This document shows, in pieces, positions 36,421-46,915 of a stretch of DNA of 64,000 bases; position 1 is the stretch's first letter; each line of letters opens with the position of its first letter. The DNA lies in NCBI GenBank assembly GCA_036417435.1, contig CM070902.1:138435886-138499885 (forward strand), read 5' to 3'. This stretch comes from Inia geoffrensis (lineage: Eukaryota > Chordata > Mammalia > Artiodactyla > Iniidae). The notes beneath the pieces were generated by a model. That model saw nothing but the letters and a program-made list of their open reading frames with translations, did not search any database and had not been told where the DNA came from. The position numbers and the translations under genes are program-made.

Positions 36421-36652
36421 GTAGCCCTGGACGGCCTCTCTCTCCCTCAGTCTGGCCGGCCCAGCCACGTCTCGATGGTGCCAGCGCGCTTCCCCCGAGG
36501 CCCCCTCCGCCCTGCTCCAGGAGGCGGGCCCCGCCCCTCCCGCTGCGGCCCCTAGCAACCACATCCGGGACTCAGCCGGCGCCTTTGCCCGGGTAACTTT
36601 CTGGCTGCGGCCAGATCGCTGGGAGGGGGGGCGCGTGTGAGCGCGGGTCCAT

Positions 36653-36701
36653 ATGCACCTGCCAGAGCTGGGAGCTTGCCGAAGGGCGTGCCGGCCTGGT
36701 C
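36653..36701 (+). CDS. Exon 1 (coding part) of the candidate upstream gene
   Basis: ATG at 36653, 16 codons plus one base, then a near-consensus donor GTC/GTGAGT at 36702. It lies in the CpG island. An alternative noncoding donor ACG/GTGAGC is at 36790. Confidence 0.4.
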
Positions 36702-39700
36702 GTGAGTGGTCGGAGGTCCAGGAGCCCTCGGCATCCTTTTCTCACCCACACACCCCAGCCTCACGTATTAGGCGTCCCCCCAACAGACGGTGAGCCGGTG
36801 GCGGGAGGGTGGAGGTGGACGTAGCTCACCGCCTCGCAATCACAGGAGAGCCAAGCTTCTTTCTTAGCTGCCAGAGAGCACGTAGAAGGTTATTTCAGCC
36901 CCGTGGGAGGTGGGAGGGTGGAGGGAATGCGGGGTTTAGGGAGCAGACGGGATGCGGGCGCCTCACTCTCTTTCCCCAGTGCCTGGAAAGCCACCCTCTG
37001 GCCACGTCACTCACGCCCACCCGCTTCGGGAAGACCAGACCCCCTCGCCCGGCGTCCCTGAGTTCTTACGATTTGCTCTGTCTTTGTGATCACCTTCTGC
37101 TCTGCTCGCTCGCAGACAGTGGGTCCATGATACTGTTCTTTCCTGTTACTGTTTATCCAGAGGACTGATTTCTGCTTTCTTTGCTCGCCCCGTTACTTAA
37201 GTAGATCACTGCCCTGTCTACAGAAACCGACGAACAGTCCTTCTCTCAGATCCCTTTGTAGTGTCCTAAGTGGAGGCCCCAATCTGTACTTCGGATATTC
37301 TCCCTGTCCCCAGCACCGTATGGCTCTGCAGTGGTGCTAGACAAACCTGAAGCTCAGTTACATACAGTACATACCGGTGATCCAGACGAGCGCATCTCCC
37401 TTCAAGGTTCCGGACTCCGCTTTTACTTTGACAGCCTTGGGTGCTCATTTTCACCACCATTTCACTTGCAGGAATGCCAAAGGCAACAGTGCACTCCGTG
37501 GGACCTACCCCTCTTTAGACCATAATTCTCACCTGCCTTGTCGCATTAGTTGACAAGACATTTTTAATGACTAAGTGCCCGAAGGCAGAACTCTTGCTTC
37601 TCCAAATTTGTAGGGAGTTTCAGCGTAGTGAACTGTACATCCCTGTACAGATAATCTTTCCCATATCTGTGAAGAGTAGATATCCGTGACACCACCAATA
37701 TTTCAAAAGTAAATAACAATATTTATTGTCTGAAATCTCCAGTTCACCTTCTCTGACAAAAACCGTAATGAAATCCCAAAACATAAATCTGTGGTTAAAG
37801 GGCCCTTATCTTAAATGGGTAAATGTATATGCCGATTCATTTAACTTAAGTTCTACAGTTTACTGTGGATTTTCCTGTTCAAAGCCACCCTGTTAGGCTT
37901 CTCAATTATAAGAAAAGGATTCCAATCTAGGATAATTACTGCTCTTATTATATAGGAACAGAATGCAACTTAGTAGTAGATGGAAAACAGTGAAAGTCTA
38001 TGCACTTTCTTTGGGAAAAAGGAAGTAGTAGCCATTATTCTTGGGTTTGGGGAAAATTTTTCATACTAACTCAAAGACTATTTAAACCTAACCTTGCTTA
38101 GACGGAGACTTTTTTTCATCTATCTATCTATCTCCCCCCTCTCCCTACAGCTTGGGGAATTCTGCCTGCCCATTCTCCTTAGGAAGAACAGAAGATTACT
38201 ACTTTTCTTTTAATTGCCATTGTGTTTGACGAAGTAAGACAAAAAGGGAATAGCTGCCTGTCACATATGCTTATGACATGGGGCTTATCTACTCATTTAC
38301 CTTTGCACTGCTATTGGCTATTATTCAGCTTTAGAAAAATCAAGTACCATTTATTCACTTGGCTTGTGGGGAACTGTGGCAGCCTATCTTTTATTTATTG
38401 ACCGGAAAGGAAAGGAGGCAACGGGTTAAAGGATATGGTTACTTCTCCTTTCTGAGTGAATTAAATGTGCATGCAACCTTTTCTCTTTGCTTTAGATGTT
38501 GAATATTGTATTCCTTATCAATATTTCCTTGGAAGAGGAAGGTGCTATTTTTCTTTTCTAGGGGAATTCTGGTAGTGTCACAGTAATTTTATCACTGTTT
38601 ATTGACAGCTTCCTTTTCATGAAGAGATATTTAGTTACTGATTGCACAGTGTAATTCTCTGGAAGTAAACCCTTTATTAGAGGGTACTGATTAATGGAAC
38701 ATTTAAACAAACCCATGAATAGTAGAATGAGTAGAACATCAGAGTAGAAATTGTTTTAACTAAAAGAAAAGAAACCTATTCGTAATTCCATTTTCTGGAG
38801 TTAACATTCAACATTTTGGTCAGTATCTTTTTTTTCCTGTGAGTATTTTTTTCTTCATTTATTTAACAGATCATTATTAAGAACCTACTGTTTCCTGGGC
38901 ACTAAGCACTGTAGGAATAGCCATGAGCCTTTGCCCTCATGTAACTTTCAGTGTATGTTGTATTTGTTGGCATACAGTTTTGTATTTTGCTTTTTCCACT
39001 TAATATATTATGGAATTCCCATCATATCATTAAATATTCTCCTTCAGTGACTTCCATATCCTGGCTATTGTAAATAATGCTGCTATCAACATTGGGGTGT
39101 GTGTATCTTTTCATATGAATGTTTTTGTTTTCTTCAGCTATAGCACTGGAATTGCTGGGTCATATGATAGCTCTGTTTCTAGTTTTCTGAGGAACCTCAA
39201 TACTGTTTTCCACATTGGTTGCATCAATTTACATTCCCACCAACAGTGTACAATAGTATTTTAGCATATAGATATTCCTTAATTTATTTATCTAATCCTT
39301 TTTGTTACACATTTGGATTATTTTTAGTTTTGTCTATAATCATAAAACAACAACATGAGGAACAGTCTTGTTTGGTTGAATTCTTAGATGACGCCCAATG
39401 ACGTTCACCTTGTATAATTCCCTCCTCTGTGAACATGATAGGATATCATTCCTATGATTATATTATATTATATACAAAAGGAATCTTGCAGATGTAATTT
39501 AGGTTACTAATCAGTTGACTTTGAGTTACTCAAAAGGAAGATAATCTGGGTGGTTCTAAATGGACTATGTGAGCCTTATATTTTATTTTATTTTATTGAA
39601 GTATAGTTGATTTACAATATTATATTAGTTTCATATGTACAACATAGTGGTTCAATATTTCTATAGATTATACTCCATTTAAAGTTATTACAAAATAATA

Positions 39701-42700
39701 GCTACATTTCCCTGTGCTGTACAATATATCCTTGTTGATTATTTATTTTATAAATAGTAATTTGTATCTCTTAATCCCCTACCCCTATCTTGCCCCTCCT
39801 CCTTTCCCTCTTCTCAGTGGTAGTCACTAGTTTGTTCTCTATATCTGTGAGTCTGTTTCTGTTTTGTTATATACATTCCTTTGTTTTATTTTTTGTATTC
39901 CACATAAAAGTGATATCATAGATTATTTGTCTTTCTCTGTCTGACTTATTTCACAAAGGCATAATACCCTCTAGGTCCATCCACATTATTGCAAATGGCA
40001 GAATTTCATTCTTTTTTAGGGCAGAGTAATATTCCATTGTATATTTATACCACATCTTTATCCATTTACCTGTTGATGGACACTTAGGTTTCTTCCATAT
40101 CCTGGCTATTGTAAATAATGTTGCTATCAACATTGGGGTGTGTGTATCTTTTCATATGAATGTTTTTGTTTTCTTCAGATATATATCCAGCACTGGAATT
40201 GCTGGGTCATATGATAGCTCTGTTTCTAGTTTTCTGAGGAACCTCAATACTGTTTTCCACATTGGTTGCATCAATTTACATTCCCACCAACAGTGTACAA
40301 AGGCTTCCTTTTATCCACGTCCTCGCCAACATTTTTTATTATTTTTGATGATAGCCATTCTGACAGGTGTGATGTGGTATCTCATTGTGGTTTTAATTTG
40401 CATTTCCCTGAGTATTAGTGATGTTGAGCATCTTTTCATGTGCCTGTTGGCCATCTGCGTATCTTCTTTGGAAAAATGTCTAATTAGGTCTTCTGCCTAT
40501 TTCTAATTGGGTTGTTTATTTTTTGATATTGAGTTAATGGGCTGTTTATATATTTTGGATATTAACCCCTTCTTGGTCACATCATTTGCAAATATTTTCT
40601 CCCATTCAGTAAGTCGTCTTTTCATTCTGTGTATGGTTTCCTTTGCTGTCCAAAAGCTTTTAAGTTTAATCATGTTACATGAAACTTTTAAAAGCAGAGC
40701 GTTTTCTCCTGCTGGTGGCAGCAGAGGAAATTAGAGAGGTTTGAAGCGTGAAAGGGATTTGACATGAGGAAGGTTCTCTGTTGCTGAAATAACAAGGGCC
40801 ACAGGCAAGTACCTGAGGGAAGCTTCCAAGAGCTGAGAGCAGTCTCTGCTCACAGCCAACAAAAAACCCAGGGACCTCAGCCCTACAACCACAGAAGTTG
40901 AATTCTGCAAATAACCTGAATGAACTTGGAAACAGATTCTCCTCCAGCCTCTAGAAAAGAGCCCAGTCTGACTGACATCTTGATTTCTGCCCTGTAGGAC
41001 CCGAAGCAGCGGACTTAGTTAAGCCCACCTGGACTTCTGGCTACAGACTGTAAGCTAATAAATGGGTGTTGTTTTAAGCCATTAAATGTGTGCTAATTTG
41101 TTACACAGCAATAGAAAATAAATATATTTGTAAGCTAGATTATTTTTACATCTACAATTTTTGGGGGAGGGGATAAAATCCTCGGTATGGACTTGCTGGA
41201 TAAAACTTATGCACATATTTAAGGGTTTATTTATTTATTTATTTATTTTAATTTATTTATTTTTGGCTGCATTGGGTCTTCGTTGCTATGCGTGGGCTTT
41301 CTCTAGTTGTGGCGAGCAGGGGCTACTCTTCGTTGCAGTGTAGGGGCTTCTCGTTGCGGTGGCTTCTCTTGTTGTGGAGCACGGGATCTAGAGCGCAGGC
41401 TCAGTAGTTGTGGCGCATGGGCTTAGTTGCTCTGCAGAATGTGGGATCTTCCCAGACCAGGGCTCGAACCCGTGCCCCCTGCGTTGGCAGGCAGATTCTT
41501 AACCACTGCGCCCCCAGGGAAGCCCCTTTTTTAAGGTTTTTGTACTGTATTGCTAATTTGCCCTCCATAAGCTTTGTACCAATTTATTTAACATAGGTTC
41601 CTAGCAACCTATGTTACTGCATCCTGGCAAACACTAGATACTGCTGTTCTGGTAAATAAAAGCAAAAACAAAAAGGTATCTCCTGTTTTGAAGGAAGATT
41701 TACATTTCTCTTATTACTGACCATTGTTTTCTTTATTTGGAATTCAGTTGGTAAGTCTTTTTTAGTGAATTGCCTGTTCTTAGTCGTTAGTTAGCTTTAC
41801 TGTTGACATAGAGAAGGTTGTTCCTAACATGTAGTACAGCATTCCTCTTGTAATATTTTCAAGGGGTAGAATGATTAATTGAGAGAATGATTAATTAATT
41901 GAGAGAATGAATATTCTAAGAAATATTAGCTGCTACCATCACTCCCTGCAAAAATATATCCCAGCCATTGTACTGTGGGAGAATGGAAAATGTCAGCTTC
42001 GTTGATTAGGCAGTATTGGTGCCTTATTCTTTGCTGGGGAAGAAGTTTAGCATGTCTGGTTTGTCATTAGAAGTGTGGTTGTTTCAGGAATAAAGATATA
42101 TTGCATCTTACCATGGAAAATTGTAGATTTGACTACTGTTCAAGAAGGAATAATATACTGTTAACTTCAGAAAAAAACTATCTTCCTAAATAAACATATC
42201 ACTATTTTCAATTTGATCAAGATAATCAGTAATCTCTGATTGTGTATATCACATTGCTTTATTTGGGATAGGGTAAGGGAGAAAATTCAAGTCACTTTTC
42301 TGTAATCCTTGTTATTTGAGATGATAGGGTTTATTTCTGACAAATGAAATAAGGCAGAAGGGAAAAAGGAAGGAAAGAAGAAAAGAGGAAGAAAGGAAAG
42401 AACGGAAAGAAGAAAGAGATTCCCTCTTTCCTTTGGAGAGTAGTTTTGCTTGATTTTTCTTAAGAAATTTGTTCTTGCTACGTAAATTTCTGAAGATTGG
42501 TATCTTCCTAATGAGAGCAAGATATTTTTTATTTTGAAATAGTGGTAAATTTATAGGAAATTGCAGAAAAATATACAGGGAGGTCCCATATATGAATAAG
42601 ATTTTTTTTTTTTTAGTTGAATGGTCAAATCTTATTTACTTAGAAAGGTCAGACCACCCTAACAGTTGGATATGGAATGTGGTTGCTATTTGTGTCCACA

Positions 42701-44944
42701 GAATTCATGATGGCTGTTCTCCTATGGAGGCCTGATATCGCCTTTTGGGGTGGGGGCTAGGTTTGGATAGGCATTGGAAATGCTGAGTTGGCTTGGTGCT
42801 GGGGGCATAGAATGTGCCCCTGTTAGAGGAGCCACACCATGTAATTCAAGGACACTGTAATATAGAGAAAAGAATGTAGACTTGACATTAGAAAGCCTGG
42901 ATTCTGGACTGCATTCAACCACATTATAACTGTATGAGCTTTGAAATCCACTTTTCCCTCCCTCCCGTGTTGTTTGGAATACAGGAAGTAAAGCAGTTTA
43001 GAAACTAACACTCTAGGCTCTCATAATTATTTTTAAGACCTTTTGTTTGCAATAACAGCAACAACGAAAACTCCTTTACTGGTTGTATTTCCTATAATAA
43101 AAATTAGTTCTTTGATTTTGATGACAAAGGCAGAGGAATTTTAACAAAGTTTTGTGCAAAAAAAAAAAAATGCATGTGTCATCTTGAAACCTCGGAGGAC
43201 AGAGGAAAAATTAGAGGAATGGAGTGCCCACACTCTCACAGGGAAGTAACACGGGTTCATCAAATTAGCTTGTTTCCTTGGCCTGCAGGAGGCCCAAAGA
43301 CTGTGGTTTCCCGTAGGGGAGATGCTACCTGGGAAGGTAGAGGCGAGCCCGCCTGGGGCCCTGTGACTGTTCTCACAGTACTATTTGGCTTAAGAAGAGC
43401 TCTGCTTTCAGTATATGTTTTAGGTGGGATTCTTGCTTCTATTCAAAGTACGATTTCATTAAACCTCTGAATTTTATAGATTGACACAGATGAAAGGAAT
43501 ATTAGAGAGAAAACAATGATGCTGAGATCATCAAACATTTATTGAACACTCTGTAAGGTACAAAATACTGTGCTAAGTGCTTTACACCATCTCACTGAAT
43601 GTTCAATTACCCCACGAGGTACGTGCTGTAGTTACCCTTATTTTACAAATAAGGGTGCCAAGGCTTCAGATGGTTAAATAAACTAGCCAGGATCACATTC
43701 AGTACTAAATGGCAGTCACTTGTCAATTCGGGTGTGTCTGGCACCAAAGCCCATCTCCTTACACTATGATAAGCCCTTTATTTTACAGATAAAGAAGTGG
43801 AAGCCCTGAGAGGTTAAGACCATGGTCACTCTCCTTCTAACCCTTCGTCTAGGTCTTTTTCTGCATTATATCTTCTCAGTAATTTGTTTATTCCTATGCA
43901 TTTTGTCAAGTATTTTTGGCCTTTGTGCATCCTGCTAATGTGTCAAATTGATAAAAAGTTACTAGATTTTTAAGCATTTAGATAGAATAAGATTTCAATT
44001 TTTTAATTTGTAATGGAATCCCTTGGTTTGATTTTTAGTGAAGCATTTTGTACCAGACTCCTATAAAAGAGACACTGTCTCCCATGTGCTATTAAAAGTT
44101 GGACCTTGTGACCACTGTCTGACTGTGTTTTTCTTTTAGAGAAGTCAGAGGGGGCAGTTTGTGACTTCATGGAAAAAATAGCCACCAAAGATCTATCCAG
44201 CATCGTTTTTAGTTCTTTAATTTTGGTAAGCTCACACTTTCAAAACAGATTAAATTTGTCTGATTTATTTCAGAAGTATATATTACAAAGCATTCAAAGG
44301 CAAGTGAGAATTCAAAGGCTCAGAGCAGAGCTAGAGAGCTTTTCACAGAGATACCGTTTAGGAGGTAAGCATTTCTCCTGGAAGCTTTAGTTATTGTATT
44401 TTTAGAAATATGTTCCCATTCTTTTCATTATTATCAAAAGCATAACTAATCAGTATAAATATTTTTTGATACTCAGTTGACATATCATTGTTAAAATTGT
44501 TTTTTTTTTTTTTTTAATATTTCAAGAGATAGAGGATATATCGTCAAGACCTAGAAGGGTTCTAAGAATTTCTTCTCCATCCTAAAGAGACTTGGAAATT
44601 AATGGGTAACATTTTGCATGAAATTACTGGATGCTTTTCTTCTTATCTCTGAGGCCTTCTGTGGAGAATTAAGAGGAGGTTGAATGCATGCATGGATAAA
44701 ATGGATCATCTTAAAGGATTGACGTTCCAAAAATACATCAGCAGGACTGGACAGGTTTGACATAATGAGATTTCTATTTTAGCTTGACTTCTGGAACTCC
44801 GAATAAACTATAAACTGAGCTACACAAGGTCCTGGGGAGGAGGTTTCTCTTCTAAAATATTCTAGCTGCAGATAACAGTTTTCTTATTCAGATCCTTTGA
44901 AGAAATTACTTACTCATCCATTTTCTGAGGAATACGACTATTAG
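36653..44944 (+). CDS. Candidate four-exon small protein upstream of TIGD4 (unrecognised)
   Basis: Four segments (36653-36701, 37314-37406, 44140-44364, 44892-44944) join into a single open frame of 420 nt, 139 residues plus stop. Every junction is phase 1. Splice signals are GGTC/GTGAGT, TGTCCCCAG/CACC, CAAG/GTTCCG (weak), TTTTTCTTTTAG/AGAA, GGAG/GTAAGC and TTCTTATTCAG/ATCC. The frame starts at the first ATG after an in-frame TGA (36638-36640), though its context is poor. The protein has a short hydrophobic patch ([11 protein letters not shown]), a basic amphipathic helix-like part ([17 protein letters not shown]) and an acidic-aromatic C-terminus ending EEYDY. I recognise no family. Exon 2 could instead end at 37376 (CCG/GTGATC, also phase 1). 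Exon 3 could contain a 48-nt intron (44226-44273), which also keeps frame. The stop lies 126 nt before the TIGD4 ATG, in what looks like the same last exon. It could also be TIGD4 5'UTR that is open by chance. Confidence 0.5.
37314..37406 (+). CDS. Exon 2 of the candidate upstream gene
   Basis: The acceptor CTCCCTGTCCCCAG ends at 37313. The frame reads [20 protein letters not shown] and onward. Two phase-1 donors are possible, at 37407 (CAAG/GTTCCG) and 37377 (ACCG/GTGATC). Neither is strong. Confidence 0.45.
37526..38849. other. Intronic sequence, nothing recognised
   Basis: Single-copy-looking DNA with a short (TCTA)n run near 38118-38135. No further exon candidate. Confidence 0.4.
38850..38960 (-). 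repeat. L2 (LINE-2) fragment, antisense
   Basis: CATTTATTTAACAGATCATT, TACTGTTTCCTGGGCACTAA and GAGCCTTTGCCCTCATGTAA follow the antisense L2 3' end. Confidence 0.65.
39046..39252 (-). repeat. Second copy of a 200-bp L1 segment (duplicate of 40092-40303)
   Basis: Nearly identical to 40092-40303, from TTCCATATCCTGGCTATTGT to CATTCCCACCAACAGTGTAC, apart from about one substitution and a small deletion at 39140. The flanks differ. They resemble an older L1-type repeat, so only this block was copied. Confidence 0.85.
39395..39590 (+). mobile_element. MaLR-type LTR, 5' part
   Basis: Matches the middle of MLT1-like LTRs: TTGTATAATTCCCTCCTCTG, ATGATAGGATATCATTCCTA, TAATCTGGGTGGTTCTAAAT. It continues at 40690 beyond an antisense L1. 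Confidence 0.55.
39582..40680 (-). mobile_element. 5'-truncated L1 (antisense) inserted in the LTR
   Basis: The antisense 3'UTR starts TTATTTTATTGAAGTATAGT and continues CCTGTGCTGTACAATATATC. The ORF2 C-terminus follows (CATTTGCAATAATGTGGATG on the minus strand) and the fragment ends near AAGCTTTTAAGTTTAATCAT. Confidence 0.92.
40690..41120 (+). mobile_element. MaLR-type LTR, 3' part
   Basis: CCAGGGACCTCAGCCCTACA, TTGAATTCTGCAAATAACCT, CAGATTCTCCTCCAGCCTCT, ACTTCTGGCTACAGACTGTA and AATAAATGGGTGTTGTTTTA follow the MLT1-like LTR 3' half in order. Confidence 0.65.
41228..41526 (-). mobile_element. CHR-type SINE (antisense)
   Basis: A TTTATTTA tail, TTTTTGGCTGCATTGGGTC, and the end CCCCCAGGGAAGCCCC. 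Flanks TTAAGGGTTT and TTAAGGTTTT suggest an imperfect target duplication. Confidence 0.93.
41527..43519. other. Non-coding sequence upstream of TIGD4
   Basis: Contains a purine-rich (GGAAAGA)n stretch at 42358-42420, a poly(T) run at 42601-42614 and a poly(A) run at 43159-43171. No exon or other named repeat supported. Confidence 0.4.
43520..43780 (-). repeat. MIR SINE (antisense)
   Basis: CATTTATTGAACACTCTGTA, TGTGCTAAGTGCTTTACACC, CCCTTATTTTACAAATAAGG and ATTCAGTACTAAATGGCAGT follow the antisense MIR order. Confidence 0.8.
44140..44364 (+). CDS. Exon 3 of the candidate upstream gene
   Basis: A very good acceptor (GTGTTTTTCTTTTAG) and donor (GGAG/GTAAGC) frame 225 nt that are open throughout in the frame demanded by exons 2 and 4. 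It encodes [18 protein letters not shown], then the hydrophobic patch and the basic helix-like part. The 48-nt span 44226-44273 has its own GT...AG ends. Confidence 0.55.
44892..44944 (+). CDS. Exon 4 (coding part) of the candidate upstream gene
   Basis: The acceptor TTTTCTTATTCAG ends at 44891. The frame [17 protein letters not shown] ends at TAG 44942-44944. The exon probably continues without a further intron into the TIGD4 reading frame at 45071. Confidence 0.5.
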
Positions 44945-45070
44945 ACACTTACCGACTTTTAATATATGAAGTGGAATAGAAAGCAGCAACTTGTATCATA
45001 CTGGAAAATAAATTTTCATCAAGAAACAGACCCAGAAAGAGAAGACATCTCTACATAAGCACAGGGTGAG

Positions 45071-46609
45071 ATGGCAGAGGCTCCTGTGGATGCCTCAACT
45101 CTGCCCGTAACTGTGAAGAAAAAGAAAAGTCTATCCATTGAAGAAAAGATTGACATCATCAATGCAGTAGAAAGTGGTAAGAAGAAAGCAGAGATTGCAG
45201 CTGAATATGGAATAAAGAAAAATTCATTGTCTTCTATTATGAAGAATAAAGACAAGGTTCTAGAAGCCTTTGAATCTCTGAGATTTGATCCAAAGAGAAA
45301 AAGACTGAGAACTGCTTTTTACACAGATCTGGAAGAGGCACTAATGAGGTGGTATCGAATCGCCCAGTGTCTGAATGTACCAGTTAATGGTCCAATGTTG
45401 CGTCTAAAAGCTAATGATTTTGCCCAGAAACTGGGACATAATGATTTTAAGTGCAGCAATGGTTGGCTGGATCGCTTTAAATCCAGGTATGGTTTAGTAT
45501 TCAGAGCTCCACCTGTAGAAGCTACAGGTGTATCAGTAGACCCTTCAGATGTCTGGCACCAAAACATACTTCCTTATTATTTAAATGATTATCATCCTAA
45601 AAATGTTTTTAATGTAAAAGAGACTGGGCTGCTTTATCGAATGTTGCCTACAAATACATTTGCATTTAAAGGAGAAACATGCTCAATTGGCAAGTTATGC
45701 AAAGACAGAATAACTCTGGTGGTTGGGACAAACATGGACGGCTCAGAGAAACTTCCTTTGCTTATCATTGGAAAGAACAGAAATCCACATTGTTTCAAAG
45801 GCATAAAATCATTGCCTGTGTATTATGAAGCTAACAAAATGGCACGGATGACCTCAGCTGTATTTGAACAATGGATGCGGAAGCTTGATGAGAAATTTCA
45901 AGCCCAGCAAAGAAGAGTGGTGATTTTTGTTGAATCGTTTCCTGCACATCCAGAGGTAAAAAACCTAAAATCCATTGAGTTAGCGTTCTTTCCGTCATGT
46001 TTATCTTCCAAACTTATAGCCATGAAACAAGGTGTTATTAAAAGCCTTAAAATCAAATATCGACATTGTCTCATTAAGAAATTTTTAAGCTCTGTTGAAG
46101 GCAGCAAAGAATTTATGTTTTCCCTGCTAGATGCAGTTGATACCTTGCATCTCTGTTGGAGGGCTGTCACCCCAGAGACTATTGTTAAGAGCTATGAAGA
46201 GGCAGGATTCAAATCTCAAAAGGGAGAAAGTGACAAGACAAATGCAGAGACGGACACTGGTCTTGATTTGGTTGTCCATGCCCAGGCGGCAGGAGTGGAA
46301 TTTCCTGAAGGCTTATCCATAGAAGAGTATGCTGCCCTGGATGATGATTTAGAGACATGTGAAGCAGCACCAAGTGATGATGCTGTATGGACCAAAGAAA
46401 GTAAATCAGATGAAACTGGATTTTATACTTCTGACGAAGAGGATGATGGTGGATCTCTGGGAACCGAACTCCCTTTACCATCAAAAAATGTGGCAATAAC
46501 CGCCTTAGATACTCTGAAAAGTTTTCTTAGAAGTCAAGATATGAATGATGAGCTTCATAATTCTTTAGCAGACCTTGAAATTTTTATTAACTCTTTATCA
46601 TCTAAGTAG
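45071..46609 (+). CDS. TIGD4: TIGD4, domesticated Tigger/pogo transposase
   Basis: Single-exon 512-residue protein with the length and sequence of mammalian TIGD4. It belongs to the CENP-B/jerky-like family, which arose from pogo-type transposases. Residues about 15-68 form the N-terminal psq-type helix-turn-helix ([20 protein letters not shown]). About 78-145 form the CENP-B-type second HTH ([17 protein letters not shown]). About 160-370 correspond to the DDE domain. The three catalytic acidic positions are altered: NVKETGL has Lys183 where active pogo enzymes have Asp, VESFPAH has Glu288 with the following Asn replaced, and MKQGVI has Lys319 for Asp. It should therefore bind DNA but not transpose, and nuclear action is expected. 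An acidic tail (about 422-462) is present. The start is in good context (GAGATGG). The CDS lies 10 kb from the CpG promoter, so at least one 5'UTR intron is expected. AATAAA occurs at 46888. Its cellular role is not established. Confidence 0.97.
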   Translation: MAEAPVDASTLPVTVKKKKSLSIEEKIDIINAVESGKKKAEIAAEYGIKKNSLSSIMKNKDKVLEAFESLRFDPKRKRLRTAFYTDLEEALMRWYRIAQCLNVPVNGPMLRLKANDFAQKLGHNDFKCSNGWLDRFKSRYGLVFRAPPVEATGVSVDPSDVWHQNILPYYLNDYHPKNVFNVKETGLLYRMLPTNTFAFKGETCSIGKLCKDRITLVVGTNMDGSEKLPLLIIGKNRNPHCFKGIKSLPVYYEANKMARMTSAVFEQWMRKLDEKFQAQQRRVVIFVESFPAHPEVKNLKSIELAFFPSCLSSKLIAMKQGVIKSLKIKYRHCLIKKFLSSVEGSKEFMFSLLDAVDTLHLCWRAVTPETIVKSYEEAGFKSQKGESDKTNAETDTGLDLVVHAQAAGVEFPEGLSIEEYAALDDDLETCEAAPSDDAVWTKESKSDETGFYTSDEEDDGGSLGTELPLPSKNVAITALDTLKSFLRSQDMNDELHNSLADLEIFINSLSSK

Positions 46610-46915
46610 TTATTTATTGTACAACATCTGAAGATAATAGCTTTTTGTAATACATTTTACTTATTTAAGGTATGTAAAGGGAAAATACTACTTAAACCTA
46701 AACAATGAAAAACTAGTAATCTTTGGTTTAATTGCAAATGTCTTTAGTCTGAAGAGCAAAGTTCCCTAGGTAGATTAAATAATGAGTAAGTAAATGAAAA
46801 ATATGAATTTCAATTTAGTAAGGTTTTGGGGAGCAGAAAATGAATTTCAGAGGCCTTGTACTTGAAACATACAGCATATATGTCAAAAATAAAAAGAACT
46901 CTCCAACTGTTTGAT
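46610..46915 (+). other. TIGD4: TIGD4 3'UTR with poly(A) signal
   Basis: A/T-rich sequence after the TIGD4 stop. The first AATAAA is at 46888-46893, so cleavage is expected near 46905-46915. Others follow downstream (for example near 47155), so longer 3' ends are possible. Confidence 0.6.

Larger units (their letters stand above)
35960..37060. promoter_or_regulatory. CpG-island bidirectional promoter (ARFIP1 left, TIGD4 and new exons right)
   Basis: The only G/C- and CpG-rich stretch of the window outside the L1 leader. It holds two ETS-type sites, CCGGAAGT at 36388-36395 and ACCGGAAAT at 36402-36410, a GC-box pair GGCGGGCCCCGCCCC at 36523-36537, and an RFX-half-site-like CCTAGCAACC at 36551-36560. 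No TATA box is evident, as expected for a housekeeping island. In human, ARFIP1 and TIGD4 start divergently from one such region, and the roughly 10-kb gap to the TIGD4 coding exon here fits that arrangement. Transcription starts are inferred. Confidence 0.8.

Noticed and set aside
36476..36555. ATG at 36476 with a 26-codon G/C-rich frame in the CpG island
   Set aside because: Ends at TAG (36554) with no donor in frame. G/C-rich islands give such frames by chance.
37331..37525. Unspliced 64-codon frame at the exon 2 candidate
   Set aside because: It has no ATG at its start and is explained better as an internal exon (37314-37406) followed by intron.
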